From Porticoccaceae bacterium (GTDB lineage Bacteria > Pseudomonadota > Gammaproteobacteria > Pseudomonadales > Porticoccaceae): a stretch of 11,386 nucleotides of DNA. Position numbers and translations under genes: made by a program. Under the pieces are notes generated by a model. It was given only the letters and a program-made list of their open reading frames with translations, was not told the DNA's origin and did not search any database. Shown here piece by piece: positions 1 through 6,931 of this stretch. Location of the stretch: NCBI GenBank assembly GCA_023255165.1, contig JALRJD010000356.1, positions 1 through 11,386 on the forward strand. The letters run 5' to 3'. Each line of letters starts with the position of its first letter. Position 1 is the stretch's first letter.

Positions 1-86
1 TTTTTGCATTCACTTTTTTGCATTTGTATTGTTATGAATCAAATAGTAAAGAGTCCAGCATCAGCAGACCCTTGTTCGCGGTTCCA
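1..86 (+). repeat. Left arm of 86-bp inverted repeat
   Basis: Pairs base for base with 479-564 (position n pairs with 565-n). The only mismatches are at 50 and 54, and pairing breaks down beyond 86. The outermost part holds a short internal direct repeat, TTTTGCATT, twice within the first 25 bases. The window starts exactly at this arm, so the arm could extend further left. Confidence 0.9.
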
Positions 87-281
87 TTCCTTTGCGCTTT
101 TCAGCGCTCGGAAAACTCGCTTTGCATCCCTGCAAAGCTCAGACAGTTCCGTCGCTCAGCCTGAAAGTCGCTGCAGTCATAAGCGGACCCTGAGTGCTCC
201 CAAGGGTCTGCGGATACTGTGCTCTGATCTGGCACCGAGCACTTCCAAAGAAGTCTCGCATTTGCCACTGAGCATGACGAG

Positions 282-387
282 AGGGATCGGGACAAGGATC
301 TGAGACCGTACGCCGCAGGGATAGCGGCGTCCGAGCGTACATGGACGATGGACAGGACGTCCAAGTGTCGCGGGAGGCATGGATGCC
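282..387 (+). other. Cluster of A-N-GGA motifs in small hairpins (possible CsrA/RsmA-binding RNA)
   Basis: On the + strand, A-N-GGA occurs at about 282 (AGGGA), 294 (AAGGA within ACAAGGAT), 317 (AGGGA), 341 (ATGGA), 348 (ATGGA) and 379 (ATGGA), plus CAGGAC at 353. Several sit in or near hairpin loops: AGGGATA is the loop of a perfect 7-bp stem at 310-330, AGGAC the loop of a 4-bp stem at 350-362, and TGGA lies at the centre of the dyad at 376-387. The dyad at 119-138 carries the same GGGA centre on the opposite strand. GGA in hairpin loops is the known signature of CsrA/RsmA-binding RNAs (CsrB, RsmZ). No promoter or intrinsic terminator for a separate small RNA is obvious. A simple family of repeated intergenic palindromes is an equally good reading. 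Confidence 0.3.
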
Positions 388-478
388 GGGAGCGACCGTA
401 TTTACAGCGTGTCGAAGAGACTTGTCCCGGTTCCTCGGATGCTCCATAAAATTAGGCCTTTATTACGGCAAAGTACAG

Positions 479-564
479 TGGAACCGCGAACAAGGGTCTG
501 CTGATGCTGGGCTCCTTACTATTTGATTCATAACAATACAAATGCAAAAAAGTGAATGCAAAAA
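479..564 (-). repeat. Right arm of 86-bp inverted repeat
   Basis: This is the reverse complement of 1-86 with two mismatches. It provides the whole immediate 5' flank of the carboxylase gene, including an in-frame GTG at 552 and the A of the ATG at 564. Any native leader of that gene has therefore been displaced, or was never there. Confidence 0.9.
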
Positions 565-2537
565 TGTTTAAAAAAATATTAATCGCCAACCGCGGTGAGA
601 TAGCCTGCCGGATAATCAAAACCGCAAAGAAAATGGGTATTGAAACCGTCGCCGTATTCAGTGACGCAGATCGCAACGCACTGCATACCAAAATGGCCGA
701 TAACGCTATTTATATAGGGCCATCGCCCTCCACCGAATCCTATCTGGTGATCGACAATATTATCCAAGCCGCACTCAAAAGCGGCGCCCAGGCCATCCAC
801 CCCGGTTATGGATTTCTCTCCGAGAATGCCGAATTTTGCCGCCAATGCGAAGCCAACAATCTGGTATTTATCGGCCCACCAGTGGACGCCATATTGGCCA
901 TGGGTTCCAAATCCGCGGCAAAAAATATTATGGCCGCCGCCGAGGTGCCACTGGTACCCGGTTACCACGGCGACGAACAAACGCCCGCCGTATTGAAACA
1001 GGCTGCCGATAAAATGGGATATCCGGTGCTGCTCAAAGCCGCCGCCGGTGGTGGCGGCAAAGGCATGCGCGCGGTGTATGCCGCAGCGGAGTTTGATCAG
1101 GCACTGGCGGCAGCCAAGCGTGAGGCGAAAGCCAGTTTTGGCAATGATGTGATGCTGGTGGAAAAGTATCTTCAACAGCCCCGTCATGTTGAGATCCAGG
1201 TGTTTTGCGACCAGCACAATAACAGTGTCTATCTGTTTGAGCGCGATTGCTCCCTGCAGCGGCGCCATCAGAAAGTAATTGAAGAAGCGCCCGCGCCGGG
1301 CATGACCGACGAGCTGCGTCAGCGCATGGGCACGGCGGCGATTCGTGCTGCCACTGCGATCGATTATCAGGGCGCCGGCACAGTGGAATTTCTGCTCGAC
1401 AGCAGCGGTGAATTTTTCTTTATGGAGATGAACACCCGCCTGCAAGTAGAGCACCCGGTCACCGAAATGATCAGCGGACAGGATCTGGTTGAATGGCAGT
1501 TACGTGTCGCCGCCGGTGAACCCCTGCCCTGCACCCAGGAGCAACTTACCATTCGCGGTCACGCCTTTGAAGCCAGAATTTACGCCGAAGATCCAGCGCA
1601 TGATTTTCTGCCATCTACTGGCACGCTAAAAACATTACAAACACCGACTGAATCGGAGCATGTGCGCATCGATAGTGGTGTGATTGAAGGCGACGAGGTG
1701 TCGGTTTTTTACGACCCGATGATCGCCAAACTAATTGTCTGGGACAGCGACCGCGAGCGAGCGCTGCAACGTTTAACTCAAGCCTTGAGCGACTACCGCA
1801 TCGGCGGCGTGACCAGCAATATCGCCTTTCTCTACAACCTGGCCAGCTGCGAGGCCTTCCGTCGCGGTGATGTCAACACCGGTTTTATTGAACAGCATCA
1901 GGAAGAAATTTTTCACCGTCGCCAGCAGGATATTGACTATGCCGCACCGCTGGCTGCACAGGCGATTTTGGCCGCCCGGCAAGCGCGGGCGAAGCAGCTC
2001 GCCGAACAATCATCAGAACCTGATTCACCCTGGCATCTAGCCAACAGTTGGCAGGCTGGCGGCATCAATCGAGCGGATTTAAAGATCACCATTGGTGAAC
2101 AGCAGATTGTTGTTCCGTCGCAATCACAAGCCCTGGTCGCGGACGGTACTAAAGTCGTCACAGACAGTATTAAGGTCGTCGCGGACAAAATTAAAATCGT
2201 CGCGGACAATATTAAGGTCGTCGCGGACGCTAATGGATTTAATCTGTTTACGCCCCGCGGGCTGTTCCACTGCGCTGAAACCGCGCCGGATCTCGGCCTT
2301 GATGACGACCATCACAGCACCGGCAATTTAACCGCACCGATGAATGGAACCGTTGTGGCGCTGCTGGTCGATACAGATGCCCCCGTCAGCAAGGGCGACG
2401 CCCTGTTAGTGATGGAGGCGATGAAAATGGAACACACCATTCACGCCCCCGAGGATGGTCGAGTGAGCGAGTTTTTCTATCAACCCGGTGATCTGGTGGA
2501 TGGTGGCGCGGAGCTGTTACTTTTTCAGCCACTGTAA
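564..2537 (+). CDS. liuD: Methylcrotonyl-CoA carboxylase alpha subunit (biotin carboxylase + biotin carrier)
   Basis: Biotin-containing alpha subunit of an acyl-CoA carboxylase. It carboxylates its own biotin with ATP and bicarbonate, and the partner beta subunit (not in this window) passes the carboxyl group to 3-methylcrotonyl-CoA in leucine degradation. It has 657 residues from ATG 564, and opens with MFKKILIANRGEIACRI, the usual family start. The ATP-grasp loop GGGGKGMR is at 162-169, HQK at 235-237, and EMNTRLQVEH at 288-297. In that motif E288, N290 and R292 carry the same numbers as the catalytic residues of E. coli AccC. The biotinyl domain is C-terminal, with EAMKMEH and the target lysine at residue 621, 37 from the end. 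Start: a GTG at 552 would add four residues encoded by the repeat arm, and neither start has a good ribosome-binding site. A heptad tandem repeat (2136-2228) lies in the linker. Similarity to Pseudomonas LiuD favours methylcrotonyl-CoA, but propionyl- or acetyl-CoA cannot be excluded without the beta subunit. Confidence 0.88.
   Translation: MFKKILIANRGEIACRIIKTAKKMGIETVAVFSDADRNALHTKMADNAIYIGPSPSTESYLVIDNIIQAALKSGAQAIHPGYGFLSENAEFCRQCEANNLVFIGPPVDAILAMGSKSAAKNIMAAAEVPLVPGYHGDEQTPAVLKQAADKMGYPVLLKAAAGGGGKGMRAVYAAAEFDQALAAAKREAKASFGNDVMLVEKYLQQPRHVEIQVFCDQHNNSVYLFERDCSLQRRHQKVIEEAPAPGMTDELRQRMGTAAIRAATAIDYQGAGTVEFLLDSSGEFFFMEMNTRLQVEHPVTEMISGQDLVEWQLRVAAGEPLPCTQEQLTIRGHAFEARIYAEDPAHDFLPSTGTLKTLQTPTESEHVRIDSGVIEGDEVSVFYDPMIAKLIVWDSDRERALQRLTQALSDYRIGGVTSNIAFLYNLASCEAFRRGDVNTGFIEQHQEEIFHRRQQDIDYAAPLAAQAILAARQARAKQLAEQSSEPDSPWHLANSWQAGGINRADLKITIGEQQIVVPSQSQALVADGTKVVTDSIKVVADKIKIVADNIKVVADANGFNLFTPRGLFHCAETAPDLGLDDDHHSTGNLTAPMNGTVVALLVDTDAPVSKGDALLVMEAMKMEHTIHAPEDGRVSEFFYQPGDLVDGGAELLLFQPL
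2136..2228 (+). repeat. 21-bp tandem repeat encoding a heptapeptide, 4 copies plus a partial
   Basis: Units begin at 2136, 2157, 2178 and 2199, with a partial unit at 2220. Each encodes a variant of V-[AT]-D-x-[IT]-K-[VI] (VADGTKV, VTDSIKV, VADKIKI, VADNIKV, then VAD). The repeat is in frame with the carboxylase and covers about residues 525-555, between the biotin carboxylase/BT region and the biotinyl domain. Copies differ at a few bases, so the array is not brand new. Copy-number change would leave the frame intact because the unit is a multiple of three. Confidence 0.9.
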
Positions 2538-2539
2538 CC

Positions 2540-2567
2540 TTGGCAGTTCAGGTCAGTAGGCTATACT
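2540..2567 (+). promoter_or_regulatory. Sigma70-type promoter for hisA
   Basis: TTGGCA (2540-2545), a 16-bp spacer, then TATACT (2562-2567), all in the 63-bp gap between the carboxylase stop and hisA. The -35 overlaps the end of the carboxylase region. Expected transcription start is near 2574, giving a short leader with GGAG at 2589-2592, eight bases ahead of the GTG start. This suggests hisA can be transcribed independently. Confidence 0.55.
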
Positions 2568-2600
2568 AGCGCCCTCTCAACCCCATCTGGAGCAGGCTCC

Positions 2601-3362
2601 GTGACCGCATTTCGCCCATGTATCGATCTTCACCAGGGCCAGGTAAAACAGATTGTCGGCGGCAGCCTCAATGATCAGGGCGCCAAGACCAATTTTGTCA
2701 GCACCCAGGATGCAGCCTACTATGCCGAGCTCTACTGTCAGCAGGGTTTAACTGGCGGCCATGTGATTGCCCTCGGCCCCAACAACCAGCAACAGGTTCT
2801 CGCGGCGCTGGCGGCCTACCCCGGCGGCATGCAGTTTGGCGGTGGTGTCAACCGCGAAAATGCCGCAAGCTATCTCGAGGCCGGCGCCTCGCATATTATT
2901 GTGACCTCATTTCTATTTGAGAACGGCGACTTTTCCTGGCCACGCCTGGAGCAAATCAAATCCGAGGTTGGCGCTGACAGGCTGGTCATTGATCTCAGTT
3001 GCCGCAAAACTGCGCAGGGTTGGATGATCGCCACCGACCGCTGGCAGACCATAACCCATACCGCGGTCGACAGGCAGACAATTGCCGAACTGGAAAATCA
3101 CTGTGCCGAGTTTCTGATTCACGCGGCGGATGTGGAAGGGCTGCAAGCGGGCATTGATCGCGAGCTGGTCAGCCTGCTTGGCGACTGCTGCACGCTGCCG
3201 ACAACCTATGCTGGCGGCGCCCGCAGCGTGGCGGATCTGGAGCTGGTGAAGTCACTGTCGAAAGGCAAAGTCGATCTGACCATTGGCAGCGCGCTGGATA
3301 TTTTTGGTGGCGCCGGGGTTACCCTTGCAGAGTGCGTGCGCTGGAATCAGCTACAGAGCTAA
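2601..3362 (+). CDS. hisA: HisA, eukaryotic (yeast His6) type: ProFAR isomerase
   Basis: Phosphoribosylformimino-5-aminoimidazole carboxamide ribotide isomerase, the fourth step of histidine synthesis (ProFAR to PRFAR), a cytoplasmic (beta/alpha)8 barrel of 253 residues. The sequence follows the eukaryotic branch (yeast His6) rather than ordinary bacterial HisA: CIDLHQGQVKQIVGG near the N-terminus, VIDLSCRK around 129-136, FLIHAADVEGL at 171-181, and YAGGARS followed by KGKVDLTIGSALDIFGG near the C-terminus. The probable acid/base residues are D9 and D131. FGGGV (79-83) and the AGGARS and GSALD loops are the likely phosphate-binding sites. The start is GTG with GGAG eight bases upstream. No other his gene lies nearby; the gene has its own promoter and is convergent with the following gene, with no clear hairpin terminator in the 54-bp gap. 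Whether the genome also has a standard hisA cannot be seen here. Confidence 0.88.
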   Translation: MTAFRPCIDLHQGQVKQIVGGSLNDQGAKTNFVSTQDAAYYAELYCQQGLTGGHVIALGPNNQQQVLAALAAYPGGMQFGGGVNRENAASYLEAGASHIIVTSFLFENGDFSWPRLEQIKSEVGADRLVIDLSCRKTAQGWMIATDRWQTITHTAVDRQTIAELENHCAEFLIHAADVEGLQAGIDRELVSLLGDCCTLPTTYAGGARSVADLELVKSLSKGKVDLTIGSALDIFGGAGVTLAECVRWNQLQS

Positions 3363-3416
3363 TTCCAGCCGCAAGCCAAACTGCGCTCAACTTTTACCTT
3401 CAATTTTTAACCCGGC

Positions 3417-4592
3417 TCAACTCTCAACCGCAAAAGTCAGCCCGGCATTGGCCTGCAGGCGCTCAATCAGGGCCGTGCCCATCGCTGGCGCGGGCGTCCA
3501 GATACCACCGCCCGCCAGCTGTGGATTCAAAACCAGACACACCGCACTCTCGGCAATCATCTTGGCCGTGGAGCCATAGCCCGGATCCATATCACCTTTT
3601 ACACTGACTCGCAGCGAACGGCCATCGGCCGCCTCACCGATCATCAACACATCGTAGTGACCATTGACGCGCTCTTCGAGGCTGGGGCCCTCACCGGGCT
3701 GGCGCGGATCAGTGGCCATGCTGGTATCTTCCATCACCGCTTTGGCAACCGCCTCGCCCCGCTCACCGGGACCGGTCACCAACATTTCGTCGTAAACAAA
3801 ATCAGCGCCATAGGCATGGCCGAGCAGTTTGTTGGAACGGTGAATATTTTTGGTGTTGATGCTGGCCATAATAAAGGGCGCAATCCAGCTCTGCAGACTC
3901 TCGTCAAACTCGGGCTGGTTGCCCAGCGGCTGATCGGCGCCAACAAAACCATCGCTCAGCGCAAACGGATTGCGCAACACTTTAATCATTTCCGGGTCTC
4001 TGCCCGCCGCCGCCATGGTGGCGCGGAAGCTGGCCAATGTTCCGCCAGAAAAAGTACCCTGCATCGAGCGCACGCGGCCTTTTACCCGCGGCACCATGCC
4101 ACCCAACTGCTGCTCGGCGGTATGCTGCAAAAACAACACACCGAGATCAAAGGGAATCGAATCAAAACCACAGGAGAAGACAATTCTCGCACCGCTGGCT
4201 TTCGCACGCTCGCCATGGGCGGCAATCATCTTGTGCATCCAGGCAGGCTCGCCGCAGAGATCCACATAGTCGGTACCCTGTTCGGCACAGGTGGCAACCA
4301 GCTCTTTGCCGTGCAGTTGATAGGGCCCAACCGTGGTCAGAATAACCTTACTGCGGAGCACCATAGCATCGATCGAACTCTGATCGTCGGCATCGGCAAC
4401 CAGCAGCGGTATCTCTTTGGCGATGCCCATCTCATCGCGCACCGACTCCAGTTTGGCCTGACTGCGTCCGGCCATGGCCCATTTGATTTCGCCGTTCACG
4501 CCATATTGATTGTTCAGATACTCCGCGACCAGTCGGCCAGTAAAACCGGTGGCGCCATAGACCACTACATCCAATTCTCTGCTACTCTTCAT
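3417..4592 (-). CDS. Saccharopine dehydrogenase-like / trans-acting enoyl reductase family protein
   Basis: NAD(P)-dependent oxidoreductase-like protein of 391 residues. The N-terminus carries the dinucleotide-binding strand-loop-helix VVVYGATGFTGRLVAEYL, with GATGFTG at 14-20. It continues with features typical of the saccharopine dehydrogenase NADP-binding domain: WAMAGRS, VILTTVGPYQLHGKELVATC, YVDLCGEPAW, then SCGFDSIPFDLGV. This arrangement matches the family that includes mycobacterial trans-acting enoyl reductases (Rv2953-like), more than true lysine-pathway saccharopine dehydrogenases. Members often sit beside fatty acid genes, and here it is divergent from a beta-oxidation gene across a 185-bp gap, so a lipid substrate is a reasonable guess but unproven. 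The length is normal. Only a weak purine-rich ribosome-binding site (AAGAGA) precedes the ATG. The long open frames on the opposite strand are shadows. Confidence 0.8.
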   Translation of the reverse strand: MKSSRELDVVVYGATGFTGRLVAEYLNNQYGVNGEIKWAMAGRSQAKLESVRDEMGIAKEIPLLVADADDQSSIDAMVLRSKVILTTVGPYQLHGKELVATCAEQGTDYVDLCGEPAWMHKMIAAHGERAKASGARIVFSCGFDSIPFDLGVLFLQHTAEQQLGGMVPRVKGRVRSMQGTFSGGTLASFRATMAAAGRDPEMIKVLRNPFALSDGFVGADQPLGNQPEFDESLQSWIAPFIMASINTKNIHRSNKLLGHAYGADFVYDEMLVTGPGERGEAVAKAVMEDTSMATDPRQPGEGPSLEERVNGHYDVLMIGEAADGRSLRVSVKGDMDPGYGSTAKMIAESAVCLVLNPQLAGGGIWTPAPAMGTALIERLQANAGLTFAVES

Positions 4593-4651
4593 TGTTATTA
4601 TTCTCTTGTCAGGATTATGGGAATCTGCGCCAGGGCAGAGTGAATCGGCAG

Positions 4652-4660
4652 AGTATATCA
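4652..4660 (-). promoter_or_regulatory. Possible extended -10 for the divergent oxidoreductase gene
   Basis: On the minus strand this reads TGATATACT, an extended -10 (TGn followed by TATACT), about 60 bases upstream of the ATG at 4592. No good -35 hexamer is present at the usual distance, which is common for extended -10 promoters. The rest of the 4593-4777 gap shows no clear operator. The promoter for the + strand gene is not evident. Confidence 0.35.
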
Positions 4661-4777
4661 GCCTATTCCATCGCGGGAGCGACTATGTAACTATCCTCCC
4701 CAACAGCAACAAAGGGTTGCATCAAATCCACAGGGTCAGCAAACCAGACCTTTAACCAACCATTATTGGAGAAGATT

Positions 4778-6883
4778 ATGGCAGTAGTCAGTTATGAAAC
4801 CCGCGGCGATATAGGCATTATCTGGATCGACAATCCACCGGTGAATGCCCTTTCTCAGGCATTGCGCGATGGCATTTACCGCGCGATCAACAACGCCCAG
4901 GGCGACAGTACCAAAGCGCTGCTGCTGATCTGTAAAGGCCGCACATTTATTGCCGGCGCCGATATTTCCGAGTTTGGCAAGGCACCCACAGAGCCCGCCT
5001 TTAACACTGTGCTCGAAAGCATTGAACAGTCATCCAAGCCGGTGATCGCCGCGATTCATGGCACCGCGCTGGGCGGCGGACTGGAAACCGCCCTCGCCTG
5101 TCACTACCGCTGTGCGGTTTCCTCGGCCACGGTTGGTTTGCCCGAGGTCAAACTGGGCCTGCTGCCTGGCGCTGGCGGCACCCAGCGCGCACCGCGTCTG
5201 ACCGGCGTCGAAGCGGCGATCAAATTAATTACCAGCGGCAACCCGATCAAAGCCGAAGCCGCTCTGGGCATGAAACTGATCGACCATATTGTCGAGGGCG
5301 AAGCGCTACTCGAAGGCGCATTGGCCTATACCCAACAATTGATCGACAGCAATGCACCCTGCATCTGCGTGCGCGATCTCAGCATTGACCCGGCCTCCTA
5401 TGACCCGGCTATTTTCGATGCCTCGCGCAAGTTGTTAAGCCGTCAAGCCCGCGGGCAGATGGCGCCACAGTGCATAGTCGACTGCATCGAGGCCGCCGCA
5501 ACTCTGCCGTTTGAGGAAGGGCTGGCGGTTGAGCAGAAGCTGTTTATGGAATGCATGCATTCCAGTCAATCAGCGGCGATGCGGCATATGTTTTTCGCCC
5601 AGCGCGAGGCGAGCAAAATCAAAGGTCTGTCAAAAGAGACTGCCAAGCGAGAGATTAAGTCAGTTGCGGTCATCGGCGGCGGCACCATGGGTGGCGGTAT
5701 CGCCATGAACTTCGTCAATGTCGGCATTCCCGTGACCATGCTTGAGATCAACGATGAAGCACTGCAGCGCGGTCTCGCTATCGTCGAGAAAAACTATTCC
5801 ATCTCAGTGAAGAAAGGCAAACTTAGCGAAGAGAAAAAGCAGCGCTGCATGGACCTGATCTCTGGCACCACCAACTACCAGGATCTCGCCAACGCGGATC
5901 TGGTGATTGAGGCGGTATTTGAAAATCTGGCCATCAAGCAGCAGGTTTTCACCACCCTCGATCAGGTCTGCAAGCCCGGCGCGATACTCGCCACCAACAC
6001 CTCCTATCAGGATGTAAACGCCATTGCCGCCGTGACCAAGCGACCCGAAGATGTAATTGGTCTGCACTTTTTTAGCCCGGCCAATATTATGAAACTGCTG
6101 GAAATTGTCCGCGCCGACAAAACCTCGGACGAGGTGATTGCCACCTCCATGGCGGTGGCCAAGGCAATTGGCAAAGTGCCGGTGCTCTCCGGCGTCTGCT
6201 TTGGCTTTATCGGCAACCGCATGTTTAGTGAGTACGGTCGCGAAACACAGCTGTGCCTGATCGAAGGCGCCAGCGCCGAACAAATCGACCGGGTGATGGA
6301 AGAGTTTGGCATGGCCATGGGACCGATCGCGGTAAGCGATCTGGCCGGCATTGATATTGGTTACAAGGTTCGCGAAGGGATGAGCGACGAGGAGAAAGGC
6401 GATCCGCGCAGCTACTGTATTGCCGATGCACTGGTCGAACAGGGCCGCCTTGGCCAAAAGACCGGCGCCGGTTTTTATCAATACGACCCACAGACCCGCG
6501 CGCGCAGCAGCGACCCGCAAGTAACCGCACTGATCGAAGCGCAGGCGGCCAAATATGGCGTGACCCGCAGAGAGTTTAGCGATGAGGAAATTCGCGACCG
6601 TCTGCTGTTACCGCTGATCAATGAAGGCGCCAAAATTCTTCAGGAAGGTATTGCCCAGCGACCCAGTGATATAGATGTGGTCTATGTGTTTGGCTACGGC
6701 TTCCCGGTCTATCACGGTGGTCCAATGCACTACGCCGACCATATTGGCCTTGAGACTGTGTATAAAAAGTTGAGCGCATTTCAGCAGCAGACCGGTGAAG
6801 ATTACTGGCAACCGGCGCAGCTGATTAAAACCCTGGCCGAGAGCGGCAGCAGTTTTGCCCGCTGGGCCAAAGATCAGGGCTAG
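4778..6883 (+). CDS. Bifunctional enoyl-CoA hydratase / 3-hydroxyacyl-CoA dehydrogenase (MFE1-like)
   Basis: Catalyses two successive beta-oxidation steps: hydration of trans-2-enoyl-CoA and NAD-dependent oxidation of the 3-hydroxyacyl-CoA. It has 701 residues from ATG 4778, which GGAGA precedes by six bases; the TTG at 4766 is less likely. The crotonase domain (about 1-200) has oxyanion-hole segments GADISEF and ALGGGLE, with glutamates at E103 and E123 (LPEVKLG), the numbers of the catalytic pair in mammalian peroxisomal MFE1. The dehydrogenase Rossmann domain begins near 295 (VAVIGGGTMGGGIA). Then come FENLAIKQQVF, NTSYQDV and GLHFFSPANIMKLLEIV, with the probable catalytic histidine at 430. 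The C-terminal dehydrogenase domains end with FGYGFPVYHGGPMHYAD. Overall it is closer to MFE1-type fusions than to classical FadB, and no thiolase (fadA) follows. It ends its transcript at the strong terminator at 6932-6963. Confidence 0.92.
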   Translation: MAVVSYETRGDIGIIWIDNPPVNALSQALRDGIYRAINNAQGDSTKALLLICKGRTFIAGADISEFGKAPTEPAFNTVLESIEQSSKPVIAAIHGTALGGGLETALACHYRCAVSSATVGLPEVKLGLLPGAGGTQRAPRLTGVEAAIKLITSGNPIKAEAALGMKLIDHIVEGEALLEGALAYTQQLIDSNAPCICVRDLSIDPASYDPAIFDASRKLLSRQARGQMAPQCIVDCIEAAATLPFEEGLAVEQKLFMECMHSSQSAAMRHMFFAQREASKIKGLSKETAKREIKSVAVIGGGTMGGGIAMNFVNVGIPVTMLEINDEALQRGLAIVEKNYSISVKKGKLSEEKKQRCMDLISGTTNYQDLANADLVIEAVFENLAIKQQVFTTLDQVCKPGAILATNTSYQDVNAIAAVTKRPEDVIGLHFFSPANIMKLLEIVRADKTSDEVIATSMAVAKAIGKVPVLSGVCFGFIGNRMFSEYGRETQLCLIEGASAEQIDRVMEEFGMAMGPIAVSDLAGIDIGYKVREGMSDEEKGDPRSYCIADALVEQGRLGQKTGAGFYQYDPQTRARSSDPQVTALIEAQAAKYGVTRREFSDEEIRDRLLLPLINEGAKILQEGIAQRPSDIDVVYVFGYGFPVYHGGPMHYADHIGLETVYKKLSAFQQQTGEDYWQPAQLIKTLAESGSSFARWAKDQG

Positions 6884-6931
6884 GTTTTCAAACCAATGTC
6901 ATTGGGCAGTTAAATAAATGCGCAAAACGTC

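Larger units (their letters stand above)
1..564. mobile_element. Non-coding element bounded by 86-bp inverted repeats (MITE-like)
   Basis: Bases 1-86 and 479-564 are reverse complements at 84 of 86 positions and enclose about 390 bp. The outer 45 bp or so of each arm are AT-rich and the inner part GC-rich. The interior contains only short reading frames (longest about 100 codons) that resemble no transposase or other family, so it is most likely non-coding. It has many dyads: an 8-bp stem at 119-138, a 7-bp stem at 310-330, small ones at 350-362 and 376-387, and a 9-bp inverted pair 288-296/421-429. The right end stops at the A of the ATG of the carboxylase gene. Long terminal repeats around a non-coding core suggest a non-autonomous mobile element or a family of intergenic repeats. 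No target-site duplication can be checked because the window begins at the left arm, and the true left end may lie outside. Confidence 0.5.

Noticed and set aside
4..526. Several short open frames on both strands inside the inverted-repeat element
   Set aside because: They overlap each other, show no family motifs and cross the repeat arms; they look like chance frames in GC-rich non-coding DNA.
579..1454. Long minus-strand frame (291 codons) opposite the carboxylase
   Set aside because: It lies antisense to strongly conserved biotin carboxylase motifs and has a composition typical of a shadow frame.
2589..2600. GGAGC/GCTCC dyad over the hisA ribosome-binding site
   Set aside because: The loop would be only two bases, so a stable translation-blocking hairpin is unlikely.
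3657..4643. Long plus-strand frame (328 codons) opposite the saccharopine dehydrogenase-like gene
   Set aside because: It is antisense to a gene with a clear GATGFTG Rossmann motif; its own translation matches nothing recognisable.
4681..4777. Possible promoter or fatty acid regulator site ahead of the beta-oxidation gene
   Set aside because: Only weak hexamers are present and no FadR- or PsrA-like palindrome could be seen.
5804..6520. Minus-strand frame (238 codons) opposite the hydratase/dehydrogenase
   Set aside because: It is a shadow of a conserved dehydrogenase domain.
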